A stretch of DNA of 64,000 nucleotides from Clavaria fumosa (GCA_951802425.1 OX637795.1:1612001-1676000); one strand, 5' to 3'; shown: positions 11,256 to 22,223, numbered from the stretch's first letter. Numbers and translations: made by a program. The notes: a model not told the origin generated them from the sequence alone.

Positions 11256-11910
11256 GAATGTGCCAATGTATGGAACAATTCGAGCAGTCAATGTAGAGTG
11301 GTCAATATACAGTATCATACAACTAGAGGTGGCCATCTATTAGCCATTGAATCAGAAGAGTCAATGCATGGTATGATTAGAAGACTTAATGTGTCATACA
11401 TTGAGTCAGTCAACCAGAGCTGCCAATGTATGGGACAATTAGAGCAGTCAATGTATCATGCAATCAGCCAGTGAATCAGAGGTGTTCATGTATGGGACAA
11501 TTAGAGCAGTTAATATATTGGCTATTTGACTAGAGTGGTCAATATATCATACAACTAGAGGTGGCCATGTATTAGCCATTGAATCAGAGGAGTCAATGCA
11601 TGGTATGATTAGAAGACTTAATGTATCATACAATGAGTCAGTCAACCAGAGATGCCAATGTATGGGACAATTAGAGCAGTCAATATATTGGCTATTTGAC
11701 TAGAGTGGTCAATGTATCATACAACTAGAGATGGCCATGTATTAGCCATTGAATCAGAGGGGTCAATGCATGGCATAATTAGAAGACTTAATGTATCATG
11801 CAGCCAGCCAGTCAATCAGAGATGCCAATGTATGGGACAATTAGAGCAGTCAATGTACCATGCAATCAGCCAATGAACAGAGGTGCTAATGTATGGGACA
11901 AGTAGAGTGG
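11256..11910. repeat. Higher-order tandem repeat (about 170-230 bp)
   Basis: Repeats built from CAATGTATGGGACAATTAGA, GTCAATATATCATACAACTA and GTATTAGCCATTGAATCAGA modules, in at least three partly deleted units. It is separate in sequence from the minisatellite on the other side of the palindrome. Confidence 0.75.
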
Positions 11911-11994
11911 CTACCTTGTGATTACAGAGGAATACATACAACACTGGAAAATGGTAATGAGAACCAATTCATACATGCTGCTACCAGGGTCTGG

Positions 11995-12980
11995 TGATTG
12001 TCATTCAAGTCGAGCAATCACAGTGATCAATACGCCATACGTTTCATCCTTCGATGTGAGTAGTTTGCCTGTACTGAAACGAGAGCTCGCTTCAACAACA
12101 ACTAATGCATAGGACTTTCTGCTCCAGGTACTAACGCTCATTGGCCTGGTTAAGTCAACAACGATGAGGCCCATTCGCGGGTACACCCTTGTGCTAGCTT
12201 TGGGGAATGGGAGACAGTGGGATTTGCCGAGCACGCATCCCTCACAAACATGGTTGTATGTATGCAGTGATGAGATGTTAAGTCCTTTTACCATCTCCTT
12301 GCTAGTGAGCTTACGGATAGCATCTAGATTTAGGTGGCCCATGCGACGGTGCCATCGTCTGAGACTCTCGCTCGACTTCGTGAGATAGGCTGTTCTGGTC
12401 TCGTGGTGAGTACACAAGATAATGTGGTAAAGATTTATACTCATGAGTTGAGCTCGTAGCAGCTCGCATTCATCGAGTATCACTTTGATACAGCCTCCGC
12501 CAAAGGTGCTGACCGCTCCAGCTCGCTCCAGTTGGCCAAGACTGACCAGGTTGGCAGTGAGATCTGGGACATGTAGAATGTTGTGTAAGATGACCGTTCG
12601 TACCCGTTAGGTAGCTGGCACTTGAGAGTGACACTACCTCATCCAGAGACAGGTATGAGCTTTCCGTTTCCGACTGATATTGTGTCTGTGGAAGCTGACT
12701 GCGAGTACTGGGAAAAAACAGTTTTATCAAAGAACATATGGCGAGTTGCGGCGCAGTCAAGCAAGACCTCAAGTATCTTCGCCAACCCATTTCGCATTGT
12801 GTATATGCATCCCACCTCTTGTGTTCCAAGGTCGCGGAGCTCGCTAACAGCAAGGTGAGCGGATCCTCCGGCTTCCTTCTTTGTATCAGCCTCACGTTTG
12901 CGGCAGACGTTGGCCCAATGGCCTTTTTAGTGGCAGTAGTGACACTCATTGGTCCTCTGGGGCTTTCCTCACCCTTTACC
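11995..12980 (-). pseudogene. Copia-A protease, pre-integrase domain and integrase N-terminus
   Basis: Reading down from 12980: nucleocapsid knuckle CHYCHKKGHWANVC, a protease region LLDCAATRHMF (the DTGA of Copia-B has become DCAA), the GAG-pre-integrase segment LRRWHRRMGHLNLDAIRKLT, the integrase zinc finger continuing CEGCVLGKSHCLPFPK, and DLTRPMSVSTW, which holds the first catalytic aspartate. It ends after VIARLE, where the satellite and palindrome block begins. Frame changes near 12470-12620 and a lost protease site show that it is inactive. Confidence 0.87.
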
Positions 12981-13676
12981 GGCATTCAGTTTCCCATGTG
13001 TGTAGAGTGCTGTGTCCATGCCAGTCTTGTCATGCTGACAACGATTCGCCTCTTGTAGTAATTTCATACTGACAACGTGTGATGAGAGTTCATCTAACTC
13101 GAAGAGAGGGATTTTGATGAGCTCCCAAGAGGCTGTCTTTGGGAGGGAGAGAACAATAGCTCGAGCAAGATGTAAGTCACTGAGTGTTTCTCCACATCCG
13201 GATATTCGCTGACTGATGTCGAGCATGGATGCAATGTGCTTGTCCATAGAAGTGCCATCGACGTATTTGCGGGTATAGAGGTCCTTGAAAAGGTAATGAA
13301 CACTTATCTTAGATAGACTCGTCTGATGAACCCTTTTCAGCTCTCCCCACATCTTGCTAGCAGACATGATGCTAGCTCGCTCGATGAAAGGCAGCTGTGA
13401 GTTCTCACAGGCTCCTTTCAAATTACCCATGGCCACCTGATCCCGAAGCTTCCAATCAAGCCTCTCCCACCTCACAATTCTCTTTTTGGCTTCCGTAACA
13501 GACACTTCTGCTTCCGGCAGACAATCTTCATCACCATTGACGACAAGCCAAAGGTATTTGGATTGTAGCGCAGACTTCATATGACCTGACCATGAAGCAT
13601 AGTTCATGCCAGTCAATTTGGGAAACTTGGAGACATCAGATGGGGACAAGTTGAGAAGATCAGCATTGGGTCTCAT
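12969..13676 (-). pseudogene. Copia-A gag
   Basis: Copia-type Gag of 235 codons starting MRPNADLL and closely paralleling Copia-B Gag: FPKLTGMNYASWSGHMKSAL, KYLWLVVNG, DLYTRKYVDGTSMDKHIA, ARAIVLSLPKTASWELI. The ATG lies only five bases from the LTR, inside the motif GATTATGAGAC that is shared with Copia-B. The frame closes just before the nucleocapsid knuckle, which is found one frame away in the next feature. Confidence 0.88.
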
Positions 13677-13680
13677 AATC

Positions 13681-13953
13681 TCAGAAGCAATATCGTATAT
13701 ATATTACACAGGGAAGGCTTCGGGTCAAGACGACTGGAGTTCACACAAGAGACATAGTATTCAGTAGTGTAATAATGATCACAAGGATAGCACATACCTG
13801 GAGTTCATGCGAGAGACATGAAGCTCCAGATATGGCAGTACAAAAAATCATCAGGGCCCTGAGGCTGCTGCGCTGGCAAGCACATAACCAATAGGAGTTT
13901 AAACTAAATGTACTAGTCCTCTTTCAGATAGAACATTAGCCGAACCTTCGTCA
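13681..13953 (-). repeat. 5' LTR of Copia-A
   Basis: On the minus strand it starts TGACGAAGG at 13953 and ends TCTGA at 13681. It is recognised by position next to gag and by two GTGAACTCCAG-type repeats that also occur in the Copia-B LTR. Length is about 273 bp. The partner LTR lies left of the window. Bases 13954-13958 (CATGC) would be one half of the target duplication. Confidence 0.75.
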
Positions 13954-14465
13954 CATGCCCCTCGTGTGTTCACCCGCCCATATTATCCCTGTGTGACTCT
14001 GCCGAGCACTGGCATTGTGAATAAGGCCACCATTCTGTGTGATGGGCCTGCAGTTGCCCTGAAAGTCCTCCTCCCTCTTGTCGTGATTGCATCCGCCCTC
14101 CGTGACCCCATCCTGTCTAACCACTGTTCGATTTTAACTGTGCAGCACTTCATTTTGCACAATACGTCTCAGCATTTAATCACCCTCTACTAAATTACAA
14201 ATTCTTCGCAATGTCTCAGCAGGCTTGCCCAGTTTAAGTCTTCCTTGTTCACTGGCACCGAGCAACATTCCTTGTTCAATTGAAGACGCCTCTCCTCTCT
14301 GAATATCCAACCTATGGCTGTTCCACCCTGTCTGATTTCTGCATTACTGTTTTCACATCAACTTTAAGAATTTCTGCAAACCTGCTGGTGCATGTCTATC
14401 TAGCCCTGGTTTGTCTATGTGTAATATACAGTATTTGATGCTGCTTCTTGAAACATTGCAATATA
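13954..14465. other. No gene recognised
   Basis: Unique-looking sequence outside Copia-A. A 75-codon open frame at 13966-14193 has no recognisable domain or homologue in the window. I see no convincing feature. Confidence 0.4.
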
Positions 14466-14844
14466 CTGTACCATTTCGACCACATGTTCGTCACACGTCA
14501 CACGGACCTCTGAACTAAACACAAACTGCATGACTGTCATGCAATATTTTCATAGATGAACTTGGAGGCATGACTAATTTCAATGAGCCTCGAAGTCATT
14601 ATTGTACCTACTGCTTTTCAATTTATGCCTTTGCCCTCTCCCCCCTTCTTGTATCTCTTCTAGTTGTTTAACAATTGCTGCAATACTCAACTGCTGAGCC
14701 TCCTCCACCTCCTCAAAATCTGCTCGTTGACCAGCTTGAACTTGTTTCAACCCCGGTCACACATGATGTTGAGCTCTGAACTCCGAGTGGATGCGTGACC
14801 ACCTGCTTATGTAAGTGTGGCATGAACATGTCGAAATGATACAG
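14466..14844. mobile_element. MITE-X copy 1 (TA-flanked, 379 bp)
   Basis: Ends are inverted: CTGTACCATTTCGACCACA at the left and the complement of CTGTATCATTTCGACATG at the right. TA flanks both sides. A second copy at 23562-23943 is near-identical, differing mostly by CpG transitions. The pattern suggests a Tc1/mariner-type non-autonomous element; superfamily is inferred only from the TA and the inverted ends. Confidence 0.7.
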
Positions 14845-14889
14845 TATCCTCGCATCCCTGGGTTATGGGCATTTCTTTGGCCACTGTTT

Positions 14890-15245
14890 CAAGATTGGTG
14901 GAATGTGGAACTTTTGGTCTGGGGTGTCAACCCCAATGTTGTGCACATCGTGGGACACTGGTCCTCTGACAGCTTTTTGTGATACTGGTGCAGTGTCTCA
15001 AACATATCAGCTCTCCATGTTGAGATGAGGGATAATGGACCTCTCTCTGGGTGCTGTTCTGGGGTTGCAGGGGTGCCCACTGCAGGTGGCTCCCCCACCG
15101 GCACACCACAGATAGGAGTTCGCAAGATGCAGATGCCTCTCTCCCCTGAATTGTAGACACAATCAGATCCTATTGTGTACCTAATAGTCCTTATTACATC
15201 CAACCTCCACAATCCTACAACTGGCAGGAAGGACAAGATGCACAG
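14890..15245. repeat. Dispersed repeat Y, copy 1
   Basis: The part from about 15085 to 15240 recurs at 22495-22985, for example CACACCACAGATAGGAGTTC and TCCTATTGTGTACCTAATAG. This copy lacks the MITE found in the other and so serves as an empty site. A 115-codon minus-strand frame covers it, with no known domain. Confidence 0.6.
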
Positions 15246-15284
15246 ACTTGAAACAGAAAGTAAGTCATCAGCAAACCAGGGTTG

Positions 15285-15440
15285 ATGCTACAGTAGACTG
15301 TGGCAGTGCTTTGTAGATCTACATAGACTCATAGAACACATAGACTACTTCCTGGTCTATGTAGAACTACATAGATATGGGCCTTTCTATGTATTTCTAC
15401 ATAAATGTTGATTATTCTATATAACACTGTGTAGATCTAT
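15285..15440. repeat. CTACATAGA-rich short repeats
   Basis: Many direct and inverted copies of CTATGTAGA and TCTACATAG within 155 bases, able to form small hairpins. Related words recur near 22240. There is no coding content. Confidence 0.55.
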
Positions 15441-16400
15441 GGAGATGTTGCTTCCTCCCACCATCGCACCACCACCACCACCCCTCCCTTCCTCTGCACA
15501 CCAGCCGCTGCAAATCAACGGCCCAAGCCCCCGCTGTCAGTCTTTGACTGCAGTGGGGGGCCTGGGCCGTTGCTGCTGCCGCTGCGCTGGCAGCCGTCCT
15601 TGCTCCTGTCGCGTCGCTGTTGTTGCTGCTGTCACAGCCATCGCCGCGCTGGCTGACGTTGCTGCTGCCGCTGCGCCGGCTGCCATCGCTGCTGCCGCTG
15701 TGCCAGCTGCTGTCGCTGCTGCTGCTGGGCTGGATGCTGTCGCTGCGCTGGATGCTGTCGCTGCTGCCGCCGCACTTGCTACTGTCGCAGCCATCTTTGC
15801 TGTCGTGTCGCTGTGGTCGCTGCTGTCGCAGCCATCGCTGCTGCCGCCGTCGCCGTCGTCGCTGCTGCTGCTGCTGCCGCCGCCGCCGCCGCCGCCGCTG
15901 CTGCTGTTGCTGCTGCCGTCGTCGTCACTGCTGCTGCTGCCGTCGTCGTCGCTGCTGCTGCTGCCGTCATCGTCACTGCTGCTGCTGCCGTCGTTGTTGC
16001 TGCTGCCGCCGTCGCCGCCGCTGCTGCCGTCGCCGTCACCGCCGTCATCGCTGCTGTTGCTGCTGCCGCTATTGTCGTTGCCGTTATCACTTGGGGGAAG
16101 GGAGGGAAAACAGAGAGGGAGAGAGGAGAGGGAGAGAGGAGAGGGAGAGAGAGGGGGAGAGAGATGAGGGGGGGGGGAGAGGGAGAGCCGCCATCGTCGT
16201 TGCTGTTGTCCGGGACCTATAAGAAAAAAAGAAGAAAAAAGAAAAGAAGGGGAAGAGGACGCACCTGGGGGTCCTTAGCTGCCAGAAGAGAGGGAGGGAG
16301 GTGCCGCCGCCGCCGCCGCCATCATCGTTGCTTGCTGCCACGGCTGCCATCGTCGTTGCTTGCTGCCGCCGCCGCCATCACCATTGTCCGCCGTCGCAAA
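15441..16400. repeat. GC-rich trinucleotide and purine-tract low-complexity block
   Basis: About 15560-16090 is made of imperfect CTG, CCG and CGT triplets. 16090-16180 is an almost pure GA/G purine run on the plus strand, and 16300-16380 is again GCC-like. All six frames stay open and encode polyalanine, polyleucine or polyarginine, so the long ORFs here reflect composition and are not genes. Confidence 0.85.
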
Positions 16401-16787
16401 AGGAGGCACCAGGCATTGTGGAAGAGCGTGATGTGGCGAGCGGGGGAGCCAGGCGGCATTGACAGTAAGCAGGGAGCCAAGAAGTATAGACAATGAGCAG
16501 GGAGAGCCAAACGGCTTTGGCAGCGAGCAGATGGCGCCGGGCAGCGTGGTCAGCGCACACAGAGAGCGCCAGGTATGCGGAGGGTGGAGGCAGCTCGGGT
16601 GGCACGGTGTCGCACTTTGAAAAAAATCCAACATCAACATGATTCGATACTGTCACAGCACAGTGGCACCCTGACACATGAGCAGCACCAGCAAGCCTCC
16701 TAAACTTCATGTATTACATACATAATCAATATTGCATGCAAAATGAACACTGAATCAAGGCTTTAGAAAGGCCCCTTCTACACAACA
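16401..16787. other. No gene recognised
   Basis: Contains short direct repeats (AGCAGGGAG near 16468 and 16497). Nothing else is supported. Confidence 0.35.
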
Positions 16788-17040
16788 CATCAGGAAAAGG
16801 GGAAATTACTGAATCTGCCCTTAGGCAGACTTAAACTTTTCATTAAGACAGATTAAGACAATGAAGACAGATTCGTAAATTGGATAGTCTTAATCTAAGA
16901 CCAGTCACTTAATCTTGACTTAATTATGCTTCAAAGTCATGGCTCAGCAAGTTGAAGCATACAATTTAAGAGACAGCCTGACTTGGTACAGTTTGTATTG
17001 TACACATTGACAGTAAAACCTACCTCTGACTGTCAAGAGC

Positions 17041-17347
17041 TGACGAGACGTAGTGCACGTCAGGTACGGCTCGCGCTTCTCCGCGACTACGCCGGCTCCC
17101 GCTTTTTGGCTCCCGCTTGTAGTTCTGCTTCTTTTCTTGATGTGCTCAGAGTGTGGATCCTACTTGGGGATCCCGCGATGCTTTATAGTTTATTGGTCCG
17201 CCCTCCTCTACTTAAACCGTACTACAATGACCTTGGGGAGTTCACGTTTGACTTACTCGCGTGAACTCCAGGTCTGTGCTTCGCTATCAATGTTATCACG
17301 TTTGACTTACTCGCATGAACTCCAGCGCCGTTCCAGCGCCGCTGTGA
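17041..17347 (+). repeat. 5' LTR of Copia-B
   Basis: Begins TGACGAGACG and ends CGCTGTGA. It holds two GTTTGACTTACTCGC-plus-GAACTCCAG repeats near its 3' end (about 17247-17273 and 17299-17325), also seen in Copia-A. The ends are fixed by comparison with the 3' LTR and by the target duplication. Confidence 0.94.
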
Positions 17348-17358
17348 GATTATGAGAC
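17348..17358 (+). promoter_or_regulatory. Probable primer-binding site: internal tRNA-Met fragment
   Basis: GATTATGAGAC follows the LTR directly. Its complement, GTCTCATAATC, matches the anticodon arm of elongator tRNA-Met (loop CTCATAA, anticodon CAT). Copia of Drosophila and Ty5 of yeast are known to prime from the anticodon region of a tRNA-Met (the initiator) and not from a tRNA 3' end. The same 11 bases follow the Copia-A LTR. The gag ATG (17352-17354) lies within the site, as the complement of the anticodon. Confidence 0.65.
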
Positions 17359-20300
17359 CCGCGTTGGGTTCACTCGAGATGTCCTCAGGCGACGTTTTCA
17401 AGTTTGCAAGACTGAACGGCCAAAACTACGCTATTTGGTCTGTGCATATGGAAAACACTCTCTCATCCAAGTACCTTTGGATGGTTGTGGACGGCTCTGA
17501 GCTGCGTCCAGAGAGTCCGGTTGCGAAGGAGGGGACACCTTTTACCGAGGCTGAACGAGCGCAACTTCGAGAGGTCCAGGACTGGACAGCGAGGGACAAG
17601 GCGGCTTCGGGAATCATTCGTAACGGCTGCGAAGTGTCTCAGTGGCCCCACATACAGGGCTGTCAGACTTCGAGAGACATCTGGGATGCACTTCAGAGGT
17701 TTCACCGCGACAACCAGATGGACATCGACGTTCACTACTACTTTGGAGAGCTATTTACTCGCAAGTACGTCGAAGGCATGCAGATGGCGGACCATATCGC
17801 GGCTCTGCGAGACCTGCAGCACAGGATCGACTCGACGGGCGAGACGATTCCCGATATCTACGTTGCCCGTGCTCTGGCGCTGTCCTTACCCAAGAGTCCT
17901 GCCTGGGAAGTCCTGAAGGTTCAGTTGCTTAGTTTGAAGCCCCTGACAGCCGACGGCGTTAGCTCGATGTTACAGGCGGAGGCGAATCGTCGCGCGCGGG
18001 AGAAATCAGGCGGCGCGATGGCTTTACTCACCTCCGAGAGGAAAGGAAAAGGCGACCGATCAAAAGAGAAATCGTCTCCAAAACCGACGGACGAGTGCCG
18101 ATACTGCAGGCACCTGGGCCACTGGGCCAACAAGTGCCCGCAGCGCGAGGACGACAAGCGAAAGGCTGGCGGCAACCAGGCCACAACCGGCAAGTCTGCG
18201 AATGTGGTCGTTGAGCAGAGTAAAGAATTAGTTGTCCGTGAGGTAGGACGTGTCTATGTGGCTATGGACTCTCAAGGGAGCGTTGGGACAATCCTGGACA
18301 CGGGGGCGACAGGCCACATGTTCTGCGAGCGTGAGCGGTTTGAGACCTATCAGTCATCTCGTGGGGACACCGTTTCAGTGGGAGACCGACGGGACATACC
18401 TGTAGAAGGGCGAGGGAACGTTTCTCTCTTGGTTGCGGCCACTGATGGACTTCGAGAGGTGACACTTCACGACGTACTGCACGTTCCCCATCTCGGGATG
18501 AACCTGGTCAGTCTTGGGACTCTCCAGACTGCAGGTGCGACGTACCAGAGTACTCCGGACGGCATCTCTGTTGTGATGGACGGCGAGGGCTTACTGTCTG
18601 TGAGGCTAGAGTCTGGGCTTTATCATCTGGACACCCGGCCAAGTCTACAAGCATACGCCGTGACGAGTGGGAGTCTGCGCCTTTGGCATCGACGCATGGG
18701 TCATCTGCATCACGACGCAGTCAGGAAGCTTTCATGAGACGGTATGGTCCATGGACTCACCTTGTCAGGACCAAACGACTACGATCACATCTGCGAGGGA
18801 TGCGCTTTGGGCAAGTCACACCGGCTACCATTCCCAAAAGTCAGTAAAACAAAGTATGAGAAGATGGAGCTGATAGCCGTTGACCTTACGGGGCCCATGT
18901 CCGTCGCAACCTGGTCGGGGATGTGTTATGCCCTCGTCGTGGTCGAGGCCAGCTCGAGGTACACGATGTGCCGCCTCCTGGAGCGGAAAGGGGATGCGGC
19001 GGCCACCCTGAAAGAGATCGTCGCGATTTTAGAGCGTCAATCAGGCTTAAAAGTGAAGAAAATACACACTGACAACGGTACAGAGTTCGTCAACTCCGTT
19101 GTCGATGGCCTCTGTAGGCGAAATGGGATCCTGCACGAGACGACGACGCCGTACACGCCCGAACAGAATGGCATCGCCGAATGCTCAATCGCTACCTGCC
19201 TCGAGATGGTGAGATGTATGCTTCACTCTAGCAGATTGGACTTACAGTATTGGGGCGAGGCCCTGATGTACGCCGTTCATATCCGTAACCTTTCACCCAC
19301 CTCCGCCCTTCCCGACGTTGTCCCGCACGAGGCTTGGACAGGCCGAAAGCCTGACCTGTCACACCTGCGTGTGTTCGGAGCGACTGCCTATGCGAACATC
19401 CCTAAAAAGGTGAGAGGGGGTAAGCTGGAAGCGACGGCGGTTAAGTGTCGCATGATAGGGTGGTGGGCAGACGAAACAAAAGGGTACAGACTTGAGAATG
19501 TTGACACCAAGGAGCTGGTAACGTCAAGGGACATTCGATTCATCGAGGACGAAACCCCGTCGGACCTGGTCGTCTTCGGAGACTCAGTCGCGGCCGGGGC
19601 GCCTCCCACTGGTCCAGTACCGGCGGCGGTGGCACAGGTTGGTGATGATCAGAACGATGGGGAGGATCTTCCTGGCGAAGAGAACGGTGGGTTAGTAAAC
19701 GAAGGACAGGTAAACGAAGACGCACCTACGGTCCTCGAACCCATAGACGAAGAAACGCCGGATCATCCGCCTGCCCAGGAACGACCCTCCCGCGTACGAA
19801 GAGCCCCAGCGAGGTTTGGCGTTGCGGCGACCGAAGACGAGGTCGAAGCTGCGATTAACCCAGCACCCGCATCAGCCTGGCACGCTCTCGTTGTTACTGC
19901 GGGCGACCCACTCACCTACCGTGAAGCGATGCGATCAGAGCATGCAAAGCAGTGGGAGAAGGCGGTGGAGACGGAGTTGGAGCAGCTGAGGACGTCTGGG
20001 ACGTTTGAATGGGTACCGCGCGTGCCGGACGGACGGAGGCCTATTGGCAGTCGTATCGTTTTCCACACGAAGCGCGACGGCGATGGGAGGATTGTCAAAT
20101 ACAAGGCAAGAATTGTCGCAAAAGGGTACTCACAAATTCCAGGACAGGACTTCGAGTTCACGTTCTCCTCTGTGGCCCGCCTTACGACGCTCCGTGCCCT
20201 CCTAGCGATGGCGGCGAGGGAGGACTGGGAGATCCATCAGGTCGATGTCGTTGGTGCATACCTGCAAGGAGATCTAGGTGAGGACTTATATGTCGAGCCA

Positions 20301-21485
20301 CCTGATGGGGTACGTACGAAGGACGGCGACCGGCGCGTTTGGCATTTGCGGAGACCGCTCTACGGACTCAAACAGGCAGGAAGGCAGTGGAAGTTGAAGC
20401 TGGACAGTGCGATGAAAAAGCTCGGGTTCGCCAGCAGTGCGGCAGATGATTGCCTTTACACCAAACGAGCGAGTGGGAGAGTGGAGGTACTGGTGCTTGT
20501 GTACGTCGACGATATGGCCGTTGCCGCGCCGAAGGCTCAAGGGGTGATGTGGTTCAAATCGGAACTAGGGAAAGTGTTTCCAGTTACTGACCTAGGGGAG
20601 CTGAAACACATCCTGGGGGTCCGGGTTCGTCGAGACCGCATGGCACGAACGATCCGATTGGACCAGACCGCCTACCTTCAGGCACTGCTCACACGTCACA
20701 GCATGGAAAATTCCACGCCTGTCGCAACGCCTGCTGTCGTCAAGGAAAAACTGACCACCGCGTATTGTCCGTCCAACGCTGAAGAGCAAAAATCGTACGA
20801 GGTTTTTTCTGGGGGCTTCCGGTACCTCGAATGCCTGGGCGGCATACTCTATGCCACGCATACCCGCCCCGATATACAGTACGCTACTGGAGTGTGCGTG
20901 CAGTTCGGCGCCAACCCTGGCAAGCCTCACCTTATCGCTCTCAAGCGTATTCTTCGTTACCTCAAGGGAACGATTGACTATGGACTCGTCCTAGGAGGAA
21001 AGAACGACGGAGCCGATATCGTCGGATGGACCGATTCCGACTGGGCCCAGAACCTCGACGACCGCCGCTCCATCGCAGGTTTCGTTTTCGACGTCGCTGG
21101 GGGCACCGTGTCTTGGTCATCAAAAAAACAGCCCACCGTTGCGCTCTCGACCGTCGAAGCTGAGTATATGGCTTCTGCGAATGCGACTAAAGAGGCCATC
21201 TGGCTTCGGACATTACTTTCAGATCTAGGATTCCCCCAGACCACTTCTACACTCATTCGAGCAGACAATCAAGGCTGTATCTCGCTGTCGCACCATCCCA
21301 TTGCACAATCTCGGGCCAAGCACATAGATATACGACATCATTTCATTCGCGAGCGTGTCGCCTCCTCCGAAGTTGAGCTTCGTTTTTGCCCCACACATCG
21401 CATGCTCGCCGACATTCTCACAAAACCGCTCCCCCGTGATGCATTCGAGAAGTTTAGGAGGGCGTTAGGTGTCGTTGAGGAGTAG
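17352..21485 (+). pseudogene. Copia-B gag-pol polyprotein, one in-frame stop
   Basis: A 1377-codon frame interrupted only by TGA at 18735-18737. Order of parts: Gag (about residues 1-220; FARLNGQNYAIWSVHMENTL), nucleocapsid knuckle CRYCRHLGHWANKC, protease ILDTGATGHM, GAG-pre-integrase LWHRRMGHLHHDAVRKL, integrase zinc finger CEGCALGKSH, integrase core with D (VDLTGPM), D (HTDNGTEF) and E (NGIAE), reverse transcriptase (ARIVAKGYSQIPGQDF, LVYVDDM), and RNase H (GWTDSDWAQN, VEAEYMA, ADNQGCIS). All catalytic residues I looked for are present. The stop sits just after the pre-integrase helix, where Copia-A has serine; CGA to TGA at a CpG is a likely origin. The ATG used is the first after the LTR. 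Confidence 0.93.
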
Positions 21486-21503
21486 CGACTCGCCGAGTGG
21501 GAG

Positions 21504-21810
21504 TGACGAGACGTAGTGCACGTCAGGTACGGCTCGCGCTTCTCCGCGACTACGCCGGCTCCCGCTTTTTGGCTCCCGCTTGTAGTTCTGCTTCTTTTCT
21601 TGATGTGCTCAGAGTGTGGATCCTACTTGGGGATCCCGCGACACTTTATAGTTTATTGGTCCGCCCTCCTCTACTTAAACCGTACTACGATGACCTTGGG
21701 GAGTTCACGTTTGACTTACTCGCGTGAACTCCAGGTCTGTGCTTCGCTATCAATGTTATCACATTTGACTTACTTGCGTGAACTCCAGCGCCATTCCAGC
21801 GCCGCTGTGA
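21504..21810 (+). repeat. 3' LTR of Copia-B
   Basis: Same length and ends as the 5' LTR; the 7 differences are listed in the findings. The polyprotein stop TAG ends 18 bases upstream of it. Confidence 0.94.
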
Positions 21811-22223
21811 AGAGCACTTACAAAATCTGCCCTAAGGAGACTAAGGCCATAAGTAACAAAGTCACTGATTATGTAAAAGTTGGCATATGTAAGAGTTGGC
21901 ATAAATGTTGTAAATTGTGACTTTGTTACTTATGGCCTTAGTCTCCTTAGGGCAGATTTTGTAAGTGCTCTTGACAGTCAGAGGTAGGTTTTACTGTCAA
22001 TGTGTACAATGCAAACTGTACCAAGTCAGGCTGTCTCTTAAATGGTATGCTTCAATTTGCTGAGCTGTGACTTTGAAGCATAATTAAGTCAAGATTAAGT
22101 GATTGGTCTTAGATTAAGACTATCCAATTTATGAATCTGTCTTAATTGTCTTATAATAATCTGTCTTAATGAAAAGTTTAAGTCTGCCTAAGGCAGATTC
22201 AGTAATTTCCCCTTTTCCTGATG

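Larger units (their letters stand above)
17041..21810 (+). mobile_element. Copia-B, full-length Ty1/copia element (4770 bp), nearly intact
   Basis: Both LTRs are 307 bp (17041-17347 and 21504-21810). Target duplication AGAGC is at 17036-17040 and 21811-21815. One long reading frame covers gag and pol in the copia order (integrase before reverse transcriptase) and is broken by a single stop. The LTRs differ at 7 of 307 positions by my count, all transitions and all at CpG sites, making it the youngest LTR element in the window. Its codon usage is GC-richer than that of the gypsy copies, consistent with less decay. Confidence 0.96.
16788..22223. mobile_element. Hairpin element F1, split by Copia-B
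   Basis: The outer ends CATCAGGAAAAGG (16788) and its complement (to 22223) begin two long inverted arms. With Copia-B removed (17041-21810, plus one copy of the duplication) the element is about 660 bp. The left arm runs from 16788 through the insertion point to about 21865, and the right arm from about 21920 to 22223; they mirror each other almost throughout, for example GACTTTGTTACTTATGGCCT near 21922. The loop is about 50-60 bases. I found no clear target duplication at its ends. Confidence 0.85.

Noticed and set aside
15439..16496. Several overlapping ORFs of 100-240 codons on both strands
   Set aside because: They encode homopolymers (Ala, Leu, Arg) from triplet repeats in all frames; no domain and no codon bias of a gene.
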